DNA of 64,000 nucleotides, taken from NCBI RefSeq assembly GCF_026684035.1, contig NZ_CP113361.1:1798001-1862000 (forward strand), written 5' to 3'. Of the stretch, positions 1 to 8,070 are shown one piece after another (the first letter of the stretch is position 1; every line of letters starts with the position of its first letter). This DNA is from Methanogenium organophilum. GTDB lineage: Archaea > Halobacteriota > Methanomicrobia > Methanomicrobiales > Methanomicrobiaceae. The notes beneath the pieces were generated by a model. It was given only the letters and a program-made list of their open reading frames with translations, ran no database searches and had not been told where the DNA came from. Both the position numbers and the translations under genes were made by a program.

Positions 1-290
1 TGATGGACCGTCCCGTCGGTCGTCTTTACTTCCACCCCGCCCGACATGAGGGCGAGGAACTGCCGGGTGGGAGCCGGATGGAGTTCGCCAATCCAGCCCG
101 GCTCAAAGGTATAAAAGCGATATTTCGACGCGGCTCTATCCTCAGAGATATAGAACGGGGCGGCGGGTGGCGCTCCCTGCGCGAGTCTCTGTTCGACCGT
201 GACGACATCAAGATGAGATTCGCCCTGCGAGTCCGCATATATTCTGTAATATGTCACCTGAGTGAGATTGGAGGAGGCTGTCATAGTCAT
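1..290 (-). CDS. Cupin-domain protein, 3' part cut by window edge
   Basis: Reading leftwards from an ATG at 290 gives 96 open codons that run off the window. The visible part has the layout of small single-domain cupins: an N-terminal stretch naming a tyrosine-rich strand and GESHLD, then APPAAPFYISED, then FEPGWIGELHPAPTRQF followed by an LMSGGVEV strand, the usual first cupin motif region where substrate or metal is held. A second in-frame ATG lies at 284. The gene is alone on the minus strand and no neighbour suggests a substrate. The family assignment rests on recognising the HPAPTRQF/LSG-like pattern. The substrate is unknown and the C-terminal cupin motif is outside the window. Confidence 0.7.
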   Translation of the reverse strand, partial: MTMTASSNLTQVTYYRIYADSQGESHLDVVTVEQRLAQGAPPAAPFYISEDRAASKYRFYTFEPGWIGELHPAPTRQFLALMSGGVEVKTTDGTVH

Positions 291-576
291 ATCTATATCC
301 CTCGGTCAATGTACGTGTTGGGATACATCCCATCACAATTACTACCTGACGGGTGTTGGATAAATACATTACGACCGACCCGGATGATTAAGGAGGAGTG
401 CTCCGAAGCATTACACATCAGGGTGTCTTGTGTACTGGATAGGAACTTCCATACCGGGAAATACGCAGAGGAAAAATGGATGAGATTATTCATAAAACAG
501 AGCCCCTGATTCCTTTTTTGCACATGCTCAATTGGCTCAGCAATGAAGGAATACCTTGAAACAACGGATCATCCTT

Positions 577-1032
577 TTACTCTTCTCCGATATCTTCGTC
601 CCACAATTCCGGATGGGTGGCGATAAATTCACGCATCATCCGCACGCACTCCTCATCGTCCATAATGACCAGTTCGACACCCCTCGAACGCAGATACTCC
701 TCCGGCCCCTGAAACGTTTGGTTTTCCCCGATGACGACCTTGGGAATGTTATAGAGGAGGACTGCGCCGCTACACATATCGCATGGCGAGAGGGTTGAAT
801 ACAGCACCGCACGGCGATAATCCTGTGCCCTCAGGCGGCCCGCATTCTCCAGGCAGTCCATCTCGGCATGGAGGACTGCACTCCCGTTCTGCACCCGGCG
901 ATTGTGTCCCCGCCCGACGATGGTGTCGTCGATCACCAGCACCGCGCCGATGGGGATTCCGCCTTCCTTCAACCCCGTTCTCGCTTCCTCGATGGCGGTC
1001 TTCATGAATTCATCTGTTGCCGTGGTTCCCAT
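577..1032 (-). CDS. Cytosine deaminase of the yeast Fcy1 type
   Basis: Zinc-dependent nucleobase deaminase of about 151 residues, predicted to convert cytosine to uracil for pyrimidine salvage. The zinc site is visible as H55-A-E57 and C84-D-M-C87, with E57 as the proton shuttle. The resemblance to yeast cytosine deaminase Fcy1 extends beyond the motifs: EGGIPIGA, GRGHNRR, LENAGRL, TLSPCDMCSGA, a VVIGEN-like strand and a C-terminal WDEDIGE matching the Fcy1 tail that closes its active site. I chose the ATG at 1032 because the reading frame upstream (to 1128) is low-complexity and lacks family similarity. The gene ends about 290 bases from the cupin gene. A guanine or tRNA adenosine deaminase is less likely given the Fcy1-like tail. 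Confidence 0.85.
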   Translation of the reverse strand: MGTTATDEFMKTAIEEARTGLKEGGIPIGAVLVIDDTIVGRGHNRRVQNGSAVLHAEMDCLENAGRLRAQDYRRAVLYSTLSPCDMCSGAVLLYNIPKVVIGENQTFQGPEEYLRSRGVELVIMDDEECVRMMREFIATHPELWDEDIGEE

Positions 1033-1139
1033 GGTGAGAAGATGGAGTGGAGAATGTTGAATCTTGTGGTCCTGCCAGAGATCATCCATTCCCGAAGAAG
1101 AGGATGCCCTGGGCGTCATCCGGTACATTCCATATGATT

Positions 1140-1772
1140 CTATAGACCCGGTATCCTCCGAGTAAGTTCAACCCACTCGTCGCCCGTGACGGTGTGGACG
1201 ACTTCACGAACCTTTTCGAAAACAGGGATGGGCAACACCATCTGCCAGATACGGACAATATTTTCCCGGTCTTCCAGACCAACCAGGGGCATCCACCATG
1301 CCACCACGTCAAGAAATCGATCCTGCGGGACATGGCTGGACATGACCCCCATTGCCTCCATCTGCTCAGGCATGGGAACTCGTTCTGCAAAAATCCGATA
1401 CAGATGTGCATCTTCCTTTGCCAGGTGGATTTTAAGGTGGAAACGGAGGGCGGCACTTGCCCGGGCCGTTTCCAGATAATCACCAGCTGAACTCGATCGA
1501 ATCAGTTTCCCGCTTGCTTCGTCGAGTCCACGGTGGTCCCGCTCGTATGCCCAGGCAACGTCGGGTGCGACCTTCTCAAGTGCAGGAAAAATCCCTGCTT
1601 CTTCCCCTTTTGCATGCCAATCCAGCACTTCCATATAGAACTCGAGCCGTTTGAAGGTGTCCATTGCACTCCCCTTGCCTCTGGCCAGATCCAGGGCCGC
1701 AGTATCGATATTGGCCATGTCCTTTCTGAATGCATTATGGATTGATCGTATCCCATCGACAGGTATTACCAT
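1140..1772 (-). CDS. Hemerythrin-like (HHE) domain protein
   Basis: A 210-residue soluble helical protein. Candidate iron ligands of a hemerythrin four-helix bundle are in order: H12 (SIHNAF), H53 and E57 (DWHAKGEE), H80 (RDHRGLD), H112 and H116 (FHLKIHLAKED) with E120. The C-terminal 80 residues carry no recognised motif. HHE proteins bind oxygen, nitric oxide or iron and in anaerobes are usually linked to oxygen or nitrosative stress; that role here is inference. It lies between the cytosine deaminase and a redox operon that includes a Rieske protein, which fits a stress or electron-transfer setting. The start at 1772 is followed by MVIPVDGIRSIH, leaving room for the first helix. Confidence 0.8.
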   Translation of the reverse strand: MVIPVDGIRSIHNAFRKDMANIDTAALDLARGKGSAMDTFKRLEFYMEVLDWHAKGEEAGIFPALEKVAPDVAWAYERDHRGLDEASGKLIRSSSAGDYLETARASAALRFHLKIHLAKEDAHLYRIFAERVPMPEQMEAMGVMSSHVPQDRFLDVVAWWMPLVGLEDRENIVRIWQMVLPIPVFEKVREVVHTVTGDEWVELTRRIPGL

Positions 1773-1874
1773 ATGCCCCTTCCTGCATGAGATGGTAAAT
1801 AAAGGTATGTGAGGTAAATCAGGAGGGGTAATCTTTCCTACCTGCCCGTGAGTGTGAACAGGAAGTATCGAGAT

Positions 1875-2933
1875 CTAACAATCCGTATTTTCCACCCACA
1901 GCGACAGACTGCCCATCTGTTTGAACGCTTCAATCATGGGGAGTTCGATCTCAGAACGACGAGCGCTACGGAAAAACCTCCAACGGTCTCGCATCCTCGG
2001 GCCACCCTTTCCTTCGGTAGAGAGAAGATAATCGAGCGTTTCCCGCTCCCGTTTCATCCAGGCGAACCGGGCAAGCACCGACCTGGTATACCGCTCGGGA
2101 TTTGGCCAGGTATCCGCCAATATTTTTGCACATTCCAGGGAATGCACAATCCCTTCTCCGGTGAATGGCGAAACCGTCCCGATCGATTCGCCAACCCCGA
2201 TGATCAACTGGGATGTACCATCACTCCGTTCCCTTCTCTCGTAAAACGGGGTCGAATGGTACGGAGAAGCGACCCGGATGGAATCCTGACAGCTGCATTT
2301 AATGGCGAATGAGAACCTTTCGGACGACTCCCGGTAAAAGCGTTCCAATATATTCTCGTGTTTGATTGGGCCGATCCCGCCGATGCCGATATGATACTGA
2401 TCGTGACCAACGGGAAAGATCCACAGGTACCCGAGGCCAGGTATCCGGTTCCCGTACACCCCCGCTTCAAGGCGTGTAGTTCCCTCGCATTCCACGCTGA
2501 CCCTGTGCTGCAACGTCGGCAACGCCAGATCAGACCGGCAGGGAGGAAGGAGTGCTCGATGAATACCGGTTGCATCCACCACGATATCGTAATCATCCAG
2601 CTCATCCATCCCTACATTCTGTCGCTTCATCGTGGCTTTTTTTCTGAAATCCTGAAGAAGCCGGGGTTTATGTATGGTGCAGAGAGGGGTACCGGCCACA
2701 AGGTCGTCAAAATGCATGGGGGACATGGGTTCGATGAGATAGTCGTTCAGATCGAGACCGACATCAGTGAGGTACGTTTGGATACCCATCGGTACACCCC
2801 ATCCACATGAGCGGCACTTGCAGGTGGTTGTATGAAGCGCACCATCATAGACATCCGGCACAATGCCTCTCTTTTCGAGAAGCCCCGCCAGATACCCCCC
2901 GGCAATTCCCGCACCAGCAATCGCAACGTTCAT
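1875..2933 (-). CDS. FAD-dependent oxidoreductase, geranylgeranyl-reductase-like
   Basis: A 352-residue flavoprotein. The N-terminal dinucleotide fold GAGIAGGYLAGLL (residues 7-19) binds FAD, and the later GVGESIGTVSPFTGEGI segment is the second FAD contact with the GD/GE-rich motif of the geranylgeranyl reductase/PHBH class. A CKCRSCGWG cluster near residue 40 resembles the redox-active cysteine region of digeranylgeranylglycerophospholipid reductases. Such enzymes hydrogenate isoprenoid chains. It is the last gene of a three-gene operon, overlapping the UbiA-type prenyltransferase by 4 bases, so it may saturate the prenyl tail added by its neighbour. At 352 residues it is shorter than typical archaeal lipid reductases (about 390-410), so it may be a specialised paralogue. 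Confidence 0.75.
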   Translation of the reverse strand: MNVAIAGAGIAGGYLAGLLEKRGIVPDVYDGALHTTTCKCRSCGWGVPMGIQTYLTDVGLDLNDYLIEPMSPMHFDDLVAGTPLCTIHKPRLLQDFRKKATMKRQNVGMDELDDYDIVVDATGIHRALLPPCRSDLALPTLQHRVSVECEGTTRLEAGVYGNRIPGLGYLWIFPVGHDQYHIGIGGIGPIKHENILERFYRESSERFSFAIKCSCQDSIRVASPYHSTPFYERRERSDGTSQLIIGVGESIGTVSPFTGEGIVHSLECAKILADTWPNPERYTRSVLARFAWMKRERETLDYLLSTEGKGGPRMRDRWRFFRSARRSEIELPMIEAFKQMGSLSLWVENTDC

Positions 2934-3940
2934 AATATCTCACCAAATGTCAGTAAAATCATAATAATCGCCGCCGCATGTATCATCGATGCTCCCACCT
3001 GCTGCACCATCAGTTCGTTGGCTTTCAACTCAAAATCCGGAAAAGCCGTGTACAGGGCACGGGTACAGAGCTGATCAATTCTTGCCCCATACACCGTGTT
3101 TATCCCTGCGATAATGACCGTGGTAAGAATGAGAGCATACGCGAGTGCCATTCGTCCCAGAATAGCATAGAGCGGATAGAGCATCAGTACGGACACGATC
3201 AGGGTAACGATCCCATAACTCGTCGAGTGCGGTAATTCCGGATGCCGGACCGAAGATGTGTTCTTCCTTCCCACCCGATCGGAATTTACGTCACGGCGCA
3301 TCATTGATACCACGAAGCAGGTCACCGTCAGGCCGTGCAGGAGTGACAGAATAAAGGCCAGAAGGGAGAATATTCCGGTCGCAGCGTACACAACTGTCAC
3401 CGTTACCCCGACCACCAGCCATGGGAAAATGTACCATTCCGTATAGGGATGGTAACTCAATGCGATGCGGGGATGATTATACCCGTAATCGAAAAAGAAG
3501 CCCATAATAAATAGTAATGGGATGTAAATTCGCTGCATCGTAAGAAATGCTGCAAGAACGATTATCAGGATCGTGATGAGCAAAGACAGATTTTTATAAT
3601 CGCACACAGTGGCCCACCCAGACACGAGAGGCCGGTCACGTCCGGTTTCCCTGCTCTTCTCATGCCGGTCAACTTCCAGGTCCGTGATGTCATTCCAGAT
3701 ATGGGCATCGAGATGGATGAAGAGCGTTGCGACGACCGTCATGACAAACAACCCCCAGTCAATACCTGAAAGGCCGACTTCCCAGAGCGCCACCACCAAC
3801 CCAATTACAATTGCACAGCCGGTGAAAGGAATAAGCCCCTCAATCCGAAGGATACGCCAGAAGGTACGAAGCGTAACACCATCTCCGATTGCGGGAGAAT
3901 TTGCCCCATTGTTGTCATACCAATGAATATCTGACTTCAT
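2930..3940 (-). CDS. UbiA-family prenyltransferase
   Basis: An integral membrane protein of 336 residues with about eight or nine hydrophobic helices. The first aspartate-rich motif is clear at HIWNDITDLEVDRHEKSR, which holds the magnesium-diphosphate of a prenyl donor, and a second motif, RRDVNSDRVGRKNTSS, resembles the MenA/UbiA second Asp motif. Family members attach isoprenyl chains to aromatic acceptors or to glyceryl ethers. The gene is translationally coupled to the flavoprotein downstream and follows the Rieske gene by 60 bases. The acceptor cannot be told from sequence. The cluster could make a prenylated redox cofactor or a modified lipid. The N-terminal about 25 residues are hydrophilic. 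Confidence 0.82.
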   Translation of the reverse strand: MKSDIHWYDNNGANSPAIGDGVTLRTFWRILRIEGLIPFTGCAIVIGLVVALWEVGLSGIDWGLFVMTVVATLFIHLDAHIWNDITDLEVDRHEKSRETGRDRPLVSGWATVCDYKNLSLLITILIIVLAAFLTMQRIYIPLLFIMGFFFDYGYNHPRIALSYHPYTEWYIFPWLVVGVTVTVVYAATGIFSLLAFILSLLHGLTVTCFVVSMMRRDVNSDRVGRKNTSSVRHPELPHSTSYGIVTLIVSVLMLYPLYAILGRMALAYALILTTVIIAGINTVYGARIDQLCTRALYTAFPDFELKANELMVQQVGASMIHAAAIIMILLTFGEIL

Positions 3941-3999
3941 ATCCGGATCGGGTCGTAAGATGCAATTCTTCCATCATTCAAACGAATTTCTGTCTTCTC

Positions 4000-4356
4000 T
4001 CATTCTCTCAGTTTCACAAGGATACTCTCCCCCTCAACTTTCACTTCGTGCGTTTTCAGCGTCCGGGGAGACTTCACAAATTTTGCAACTGATAATTTAA
4101 TGCCTGACCAGTCGGTCCACCGAATCGCCGTCCCGCTTCTCAGATCAAATTGCGAGTGATGGCGGGGGCAGGTCACGACAGTCTCCGTGAGTGTACCGGA
4201 AGAGAGATCTCCACCCATATGGGGGCAGCGATTATCAGCAGCATAATAGCGATCCCCCACCCTCGCGATGAGAATCTCACGGTCACCAATGATGCCTTTT
4301 TTCATGGCACCGTCCTGGATGTCGGTGGTGGTGAATACCTCAATAAATTCGCTCAT
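4000..4356 (-). CDS. Rieske-type [2Fe-2S] ferredoxin
   Basis: A 118-residue soluble Rieske protein of the NirD/biphenyl-dioxygenase-ferredoxin kind. Cluster ligands are C44-P-H46 and C63-P-R-H66, separated by the expected 16-residue spacer. There is no signal peptide or membrane helix, so it is cytoplasmic. It is the first gene of the Rieske/UbiA/flavoprotein operon and most simply supplies electrons to a partner oxidoreductase, possibly the flavoprotein two genes downstream. Rieske proteins are uncommon in hydrogenotrophic methanogens, which makes the context noteworthy. The ATG at 4356 leaves a normal N-terminal beta-strand (EFIEVFTTTDI). Confidence 0.88.
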   Translation of the reverse strand: MSEFIEVFTTTDIQDGAMKKGIIGDREILIARVGDRYYAADNRCPHMGGDLSSGTLTETVVTCPRHHSQFDLRSGTAIRWTDWSGIKLSVAKFVKSPRTLKTHEVKVEGESILVKLRE

Positions 4357-4831
4357 AGAGACTCCAATTATGATAGATCATGATATAGCTTGTCCCTCGT
4401 ACAGAGGAATTATGTAATAATGGTGAATTCGGCCCGTAATTCATGGGAGCATGCAGGGTTGTATTCTCAGACCTGACTTCAAAGGGTTCCTCGGCGGGGA
4501 TTACAAAAATGCTTTCTAAAAAACGTATCCATGACTCGTGATCTGTATTGTTTATTGCCCTGATGGGCATTTAAGCGGCGATCAGTTTCATTGACGCCAC
4601 GGTGGCAGAAGATATCTGCGGGATGGAGTCTCTCCCCCTTCCACCCTCTTTGCACCAGAATTCCGGGGAAAACGCAAACCAAGCGGACGCTCATTCTGTC
4701 CCTATTTTTTGTACAGGGGAAGAGAGAGAAGAGAGGCGTACAGAGAGTATAGGAAGGTTGCATGGATTACCGGGAACACCCGGCCCCCCGGTATCACCTG
4801 CCTCAGTAGGGGTGAGTGATGGTGTCTGTGA
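4357..4831. other. Intergenic stretch with no convincing gene
   Basis: This stretch separates the Rieske operon from the accessory island. Short open frames exist on both strands, but none shows a recognisable domain, a ribosome binding site or compositional support. Pyrimidine-rich segments near 4620-4660 and purine-rich ones near 4720-4740 look like decayed sequence. I see no tRNA or repeat here. Confidence 0.4.
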
Positions 4832-5140
4832 TCACAACGGGAGTGCAAAAGAATCGATGAATTCAATGATGCGGCGGGCGTTGCAGAATTCCGGACCGCA
4901 GGCGGAAAAGACGCGGTGCAAATCCGGTTACAACGCCATCGCAGGGGGTATAACGGTGCACAAGGCGAAGGGGTCCGGCGCCACGCTGCCCTTACCCGGC
5001 ATCCTGGATCATACGTCCTTTCGCCGGTCGTCGGTGAAGGGGCGGCGGTCTACTATTCACGAGAGCAGAGGGCAAGTCTCTGTGAAGCATGCTATGCCCG
5101 GCTGGTCCGGGAATGGAATATGAGCGAGGGAGTGGTATGA
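4832..5140 (+). pseudogene. Probable gene remnant with C-terminal cysteine motif
   Basis: An open stretch of about 102 codons follows a TGA at 4829-4831 and ends at TGA 5138-5140. No ATG lies near its start; the first possible initiator is GTG at 4916. The encoded C-terminus reads SLCEACYARLVREWNMSEGVV, a CxxC followed by an amphipathic helix, resembling the tail of a small zinc-binding protein. The same tail is repeated at 6771-6846, where a TAG interrupts it. I cannot name the family. The lack of a start and the degenerate second copy make a truncated relic the best reading, though a short expressed protein from 4916 is possible. Confidence 0.35.
5065..5140 (+). repeat. Direct repeat, left copy (island module)
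   Basis: About 76 bases that recur at 6771-6846. The last 57 bases (5084-5140) differ at three positions from 6790-6846, and the upstream 19 bases are about two-thirds identical. The repeats bracket the two-gene cyclase-like module. In this copy the reading frame of the cysteine-motif tail is intact. Confidence 0.85.
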
Positions 5141-5254
5141 TAGCGAATAATTTCTGTAAAGGAGGAGATATTCTTAGTTTGTCCTTAGATATTGATTATT
5201 AATTTCCCCCCCTTTTTTCCCATTCATGGAGTAATCACGAGGGTGGAAAATGGG

Positions 5255-6376
5255 TCATTTGAGAGAGGAAGAGGAGAGAGTAGAAAAAGATCCTTCAAAG
5301 CCTTCAATTTGTGCTGAAGAATCATTAGGAAAATATCTTTTACAACAATGGTTGTGGTATTCAGCGAGCCATTGATATTTACGGTAAGTTCCCGCATCGT
5401 CCTTGAATTTGTCTAGATTCGCTGAAATGTGATCGCGGTGTTGATGAAGTAGGGTTATTGCCTCTGGATAATATGAGTTCTGTGAAGCAGGAGACCCCCC
5501 ATCTATACGTATTTGCATCTGCACCATGTCTTCATTAAAATAGTAAAGAATGTACAGGTAGTTAATAAACCATTGACCATCCTGGTCTACCAGCAAAATG
5601 TCATAAAATGGGCTATGTTCAGGTCCTCCATACCATGGGAAATAATGACTAACTCTTGCTATTGCAGATTCATTAAGAATCACGCGTGGATATACTGCCT
5701 TTTTTTCATACTCTTCAGCATGAAGCAAAACAGGGCTAAATACCAGAATTTCATCGGCATAAGACCTTTCGACAAAAATAACACCGCGTGTGAAATATCC
5801 CTCCAACGCTAGACTAAATTGGTATTGTGCGATTTCTCCAAGAGTTTCACCAAAATCGGATTCTCCATATCCATGTGTTTCCAATTCATTGACAAACAGC
5901 AGATTGTCTGTATATACTCTTACATGAGAGATCTTTATCAGGTTCAAACTGTGATTTCGTTTAGTTGTTGATTGCACCTGATTGAATGCATTTTTCAAAG
6001 CACGATTGTATTGATTGAGAATTTCATCAAACTTTGCAGAATCCTTCTGAGCTTCTTGAATTAAGGACTTAAATCCAAGAATATCGACATGAGCAACGAT
6101 TGATTCTTCACTGGAAATCGTTGCAATTCCTTTTATTTTTTCAATAAAACTATGTCTAGAAATATTTCCCTGTTTTAATGCGGATTCAATGATTGGACCC
6201 GGAATTATTTCGCAATTTGGCAGAGTAATTGTCTGGCATATATAATCTAATAGATACCATTCTGATTTTAGGGTGATATATCGTTCATTTTTTGATTCAA
6301 TGGAATATCCAAACTCTCTCAGGAGAATCAATAGATCCTCACACTCCAAATCACAGATTCCCTTAGAGAATGTCAC
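5255..6376 (-). CDS. HicA-like domain fused to a class III cyclase-like domain
   Basis: A 373-residue protein. Residues about 12-79 resemble the HicA mRNA-interferase fold: LLREFGYSIES, a strand pair, then QTITLPNC and IIESALKQGNISRHSF, matching the end of HicA (ITVP...GTLRSILKQAGIS..EF). The HicA catalytic histidine position appears to hold E31 (SKNERYITL), so RNase activity is doubtful. Residues about 93-240 resemble class III nucleotide cyclases: a metal-binding Asp in HVDILGFKSL (D98), a second in VYTDNLLFV (D157), then RGVIFVERSYADE and AVYPRVIL, as in uncharacterised cyclase-like proteins. The C-terminal about 130 residues are unassigned. The gene is AT-rich and coupled by a 4-base overlap to the 100-residue gene upstream. 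A conflict or signalling role is inference; product nucleotide unknown. Confidence 0.6.
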   Translation of the reverse strand: MTFSKGICDLECEDLLILLREFGYSIESKNERYITLKSEWYLLDYICQTITLPNCEIIPGPIIESALKQGNISRHSFIEKIKGIATISSEESIVAHVDILGFKSLIQEAQKDSAKFDEILNQYNRALKNAFNQVQSTTKRNHSLNLIKISHVRVYTDNLLFVNELETHGYGESDFGETLGEIAQYQFSLALEGYFTRGVIFVERSYADEILVFSPVLLHAEEYEKKAVYPRVILNESAIARVSHYFPWYGGPEHSPFYDILLVDQDGQWFINYLYILYYFNEDMVQMQIRIDGGSPASQNSYYPEAITLLHQHRDHISANLDKFKDDAGTYRKYQWLAEYHNHCCKRYFPNDSSAQIEGFEGSFSTLSSSSLK

Positions 6377-6675
6377 TTCGCAACCATCTCTCTAAATTTT
6401 TGTGAGAATTCATCTTTCTGGGACTTGATTTTTTTAATTGAAGTGAGATGTTCCATGATAATACTCATTAAATTATCAATCGCTTCGGATTCTGTTGATC
6501 CTTGTTCTGCAAGGTGAAGCAGTAAATCTTCAGAAATGTAATAATCATCGTGTTTCGATACTCGTATGAAATTACGAAAAAGGGTATTAATTGCATCCCG
6601 TTCTTCCGTAGAAAGAGTCACTGAAGCTTTTGTTTCACAAGCAGTAGAACCAGCTGATTTGGTGTTTGAATCCAT
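6373..6675 (-). CDS. Small helical partner of the cyclase-like protein
   Basis: A 100-residue protein with no recognised domain. The first 20 residues are polar and low-complexity, followed by predicted helices around EERDAINTLFRNFIRVSK and ISEDLLLHLAEQ, and a lysine/glutamine-rich C-terminal helix (MEHLTSIKKIKSQKDEF) that could form a coiled coil. It is the first gene of the pair and its stop overlaps the next start (ATGA), so the two products are probably made together and may interact. A TATA-like element lies about 25-40 bases upstream, suggesting a short leader. It does not look like HicB, having no RNase-H-like fold or ribbon-helix-helix motif that I can see. Confidence 0.55.
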   Translation of the reverse strand: MDSNTKSAGSTACETKASVTLSTEERDAINTLFRNFIRVSKHDDYYISEDLLLHLAEQGSTESEAIDNLMSIIMEHLTSIKKIKSQKDEFSQKFREMVAK

Positions 6676-6699
6676 TTTGTAATTGGCAATTTATGTTTG

Positions 6700-6716
6700 A
6701 CTGAATTATATTTTTG
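6700..6716 (-). promoter_or_regulatory. Predicted promoter of the HicA/cyclase-like module
   Basis: On the minus strand the sequence reads TTTCCAAAAATATAAT, a purine-rich BRE-like stretch followed by an A/T box, about 25-40 bases before the ATG at 6675. The spacing allows a short leader or leaderless mRNA. Prediction by eye only. Confidence 0.45.
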
Positions 6717-6770
6717 GAAATGTCCCCGTGTCGATTTTAAATTCACTAAACAATTTACTTCATTCCAAAA

Positions 6771-6846
6771 GCAGCGGACGAGTATCTACGAAGCGTGCTA
6801 TGCCCGGCTGGTCCGGGAATAGAATATGAGCGAGGGAGTGGTGTGA
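6771..6846 (+). repeat. Direct repeat, right copy (island module)
   Basis: Second copy of the 5065-5140 repeat. G-to-A at the tryptophan codon creates TAG within the shared cysteine-motif tail, so this copy is certainly non-coding. Weak similarity continues about 20 bases downstream of both copies. No transposase or integrase lies between the copies. Confidence 0.85.
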
Positions 6847-6891
6847 AAAAAGGTGAATTATTCTTTTGAAGAAATACCTCTACCTTTCATT

Positions 6892-7347
6892 TTATGTCCT
6901 GCACCCCTCTTCCATCATACTCGGATCAAACCGAAGTTCAATCTCGTGTGCATTCCCTATTGCGGCCCGCTGGTGTATATCGATAAGCCGGAGGTCGGAG
7001 AGTCTCCGAAGCCAGTTACGAAAAGCGGTATAGGAAATGTCCCGTTTCTCTTTGAATGACTCATAAAGGATGTGGGAAGTAAGGGATGCCGTTGGGCTAC
7101 CCTGTTTCATTTGAATAATATGGGAGAGCAGCCGTTCCGGACCCGGTTTCAGCCCTTCTATGAGAAGGGTGAGGTGAGCGCCGCGTACGGTCTCAAACGC
7201 GGTGGTGACGTCCTTTTCTATGACTTCTGTCCGGGCACCCCGTTCGGCATTGAGATCTGAATTTTTCAGGATGTCGATGCCGACCCGGAGGTCCCCCCCT
7301 TCCAGATCCCGGATGCGGTCCTTGAAGTCTTCATCAGTTTCTTTCAT
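6892..7347 (-). pseudogene. Orc1/Cdc6 replication initiator, C-terminal fragment
   Basis: The 151 residues match only the C-terminal third of archaeal Orc1/Cdc6 initiators: the sensor-2 region EGGDLRVGIDILKNS, the linker helix around EKDVTTAFETV, and a winged-helix domain (LTSHILYESF, AFRNWLRRLSDLRLIDI). The AAA+ core with Walker A and B motifs, about 250 residues, is missing, and a TGA lies six codons upstream of the ATG, so no full-length gene is present. A free-standing winged-helix origin-binding protein cannot be excluded because the fragment itself is intact. In context, next to a TBP paralogue and a frameshifted gene, it is best read as the remains of the replication gene of an integrated element. 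Confidence 0.7.
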
Positions 7348-7502
7348 CTCCCCGAGCGTCCGTCAGATCCATTTCACATCGCGGTGCGTCTCGATGATTT
7401 TTGCGGTTAAATCATCATTTCTTTTGTTCAGATTCTCCGTATTTTCTTTGCATAGTCTCTGCGGTTAAGGGAGACTGATATTACTTTTGATAATATTGTT
7501 GA

Positions 7503-8050
7503 GTGTCAGTCATAACCCGGGAAGCGGCTGGCAGGAGTGTGTGTATCATCGCAGACTTTATCCAGACTACCAACACCAAGAGTGCGGTGCGGGACCTGAC
7601 CGTCCCCATCGCCAATATCACTACCTTCGATGCCCTCGTGCAGGACATCATCGACACTAACCCCTTCGGCTGCACTGCGTATGTCGAGAGTGGGGTGACC
7701 ATTGACCCGATTGTCCGTTCCCAGGAGCGGTATGATGCCAAGATCGTATACGAGAACCTCGAAGCCGACACGGTAGGCGACGTCTCAGTGCAGGTCAATT
7801 CAGTGGCTGCCTTCGGCACCGCTGCCACCCATGTGATGGCCGACGACGACCTTGCCACCGCTATCGGCGGGACCCAGTCCGCGACACCGCAAAGGACACC
7901 TTCTCCTGCAAGCTGAAGTGTCATGACGCAAATGGCGAGACGTACTATGTGACGCTCTCCCGCACCAAGGTCCGCATTTCATCTTATGCAGATGATGCCA
8001 TTCGGACTACGATTGAGACCTGGGCTGATGGAAAGCCTGAACTTTCCTGA
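7503..8050 (+). pseudogene. Frameshifted gene of unknown function
   Basis: A GTG at 7503 opens a frame that reads in good codon usage to about 7870 and then loses it. The continuation, RDTAKDTFSCKLKCHDANG through TWADGKPELS to TGA 8048-8050, lies in another frame. One missing G in the run near 7868-7874 would join them into a protein of about 182 residues. The sequence is rich in beta-strand patterns (VTIDPIVRSQERYDAKIV, YYVTLSRTKVRIS) with no signal peptide or known motif. Such a composition is seen in structural or surface proteins of archaeal elements, but I cannot name a family. A strong hairpin terminator follows directly, which supports a once-real transcription unit. Confidence 0.6.
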
Positions 8051-8070
8051 ACCTCCAAACGAACACCAGA

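Noticed and set aside
3-509. Long plus-strand frame at the left edge
   Set aside because: It lies opposite the cupin frame, which has clear domain similarity on the minus strand; the plus frame has no recognisable features.
4602-5123. 173-codon plus-strand frame
   Set aside because: Composition and the shared repeat tail at 5065-5140 fit another frame; no domain or ribosome binding site.
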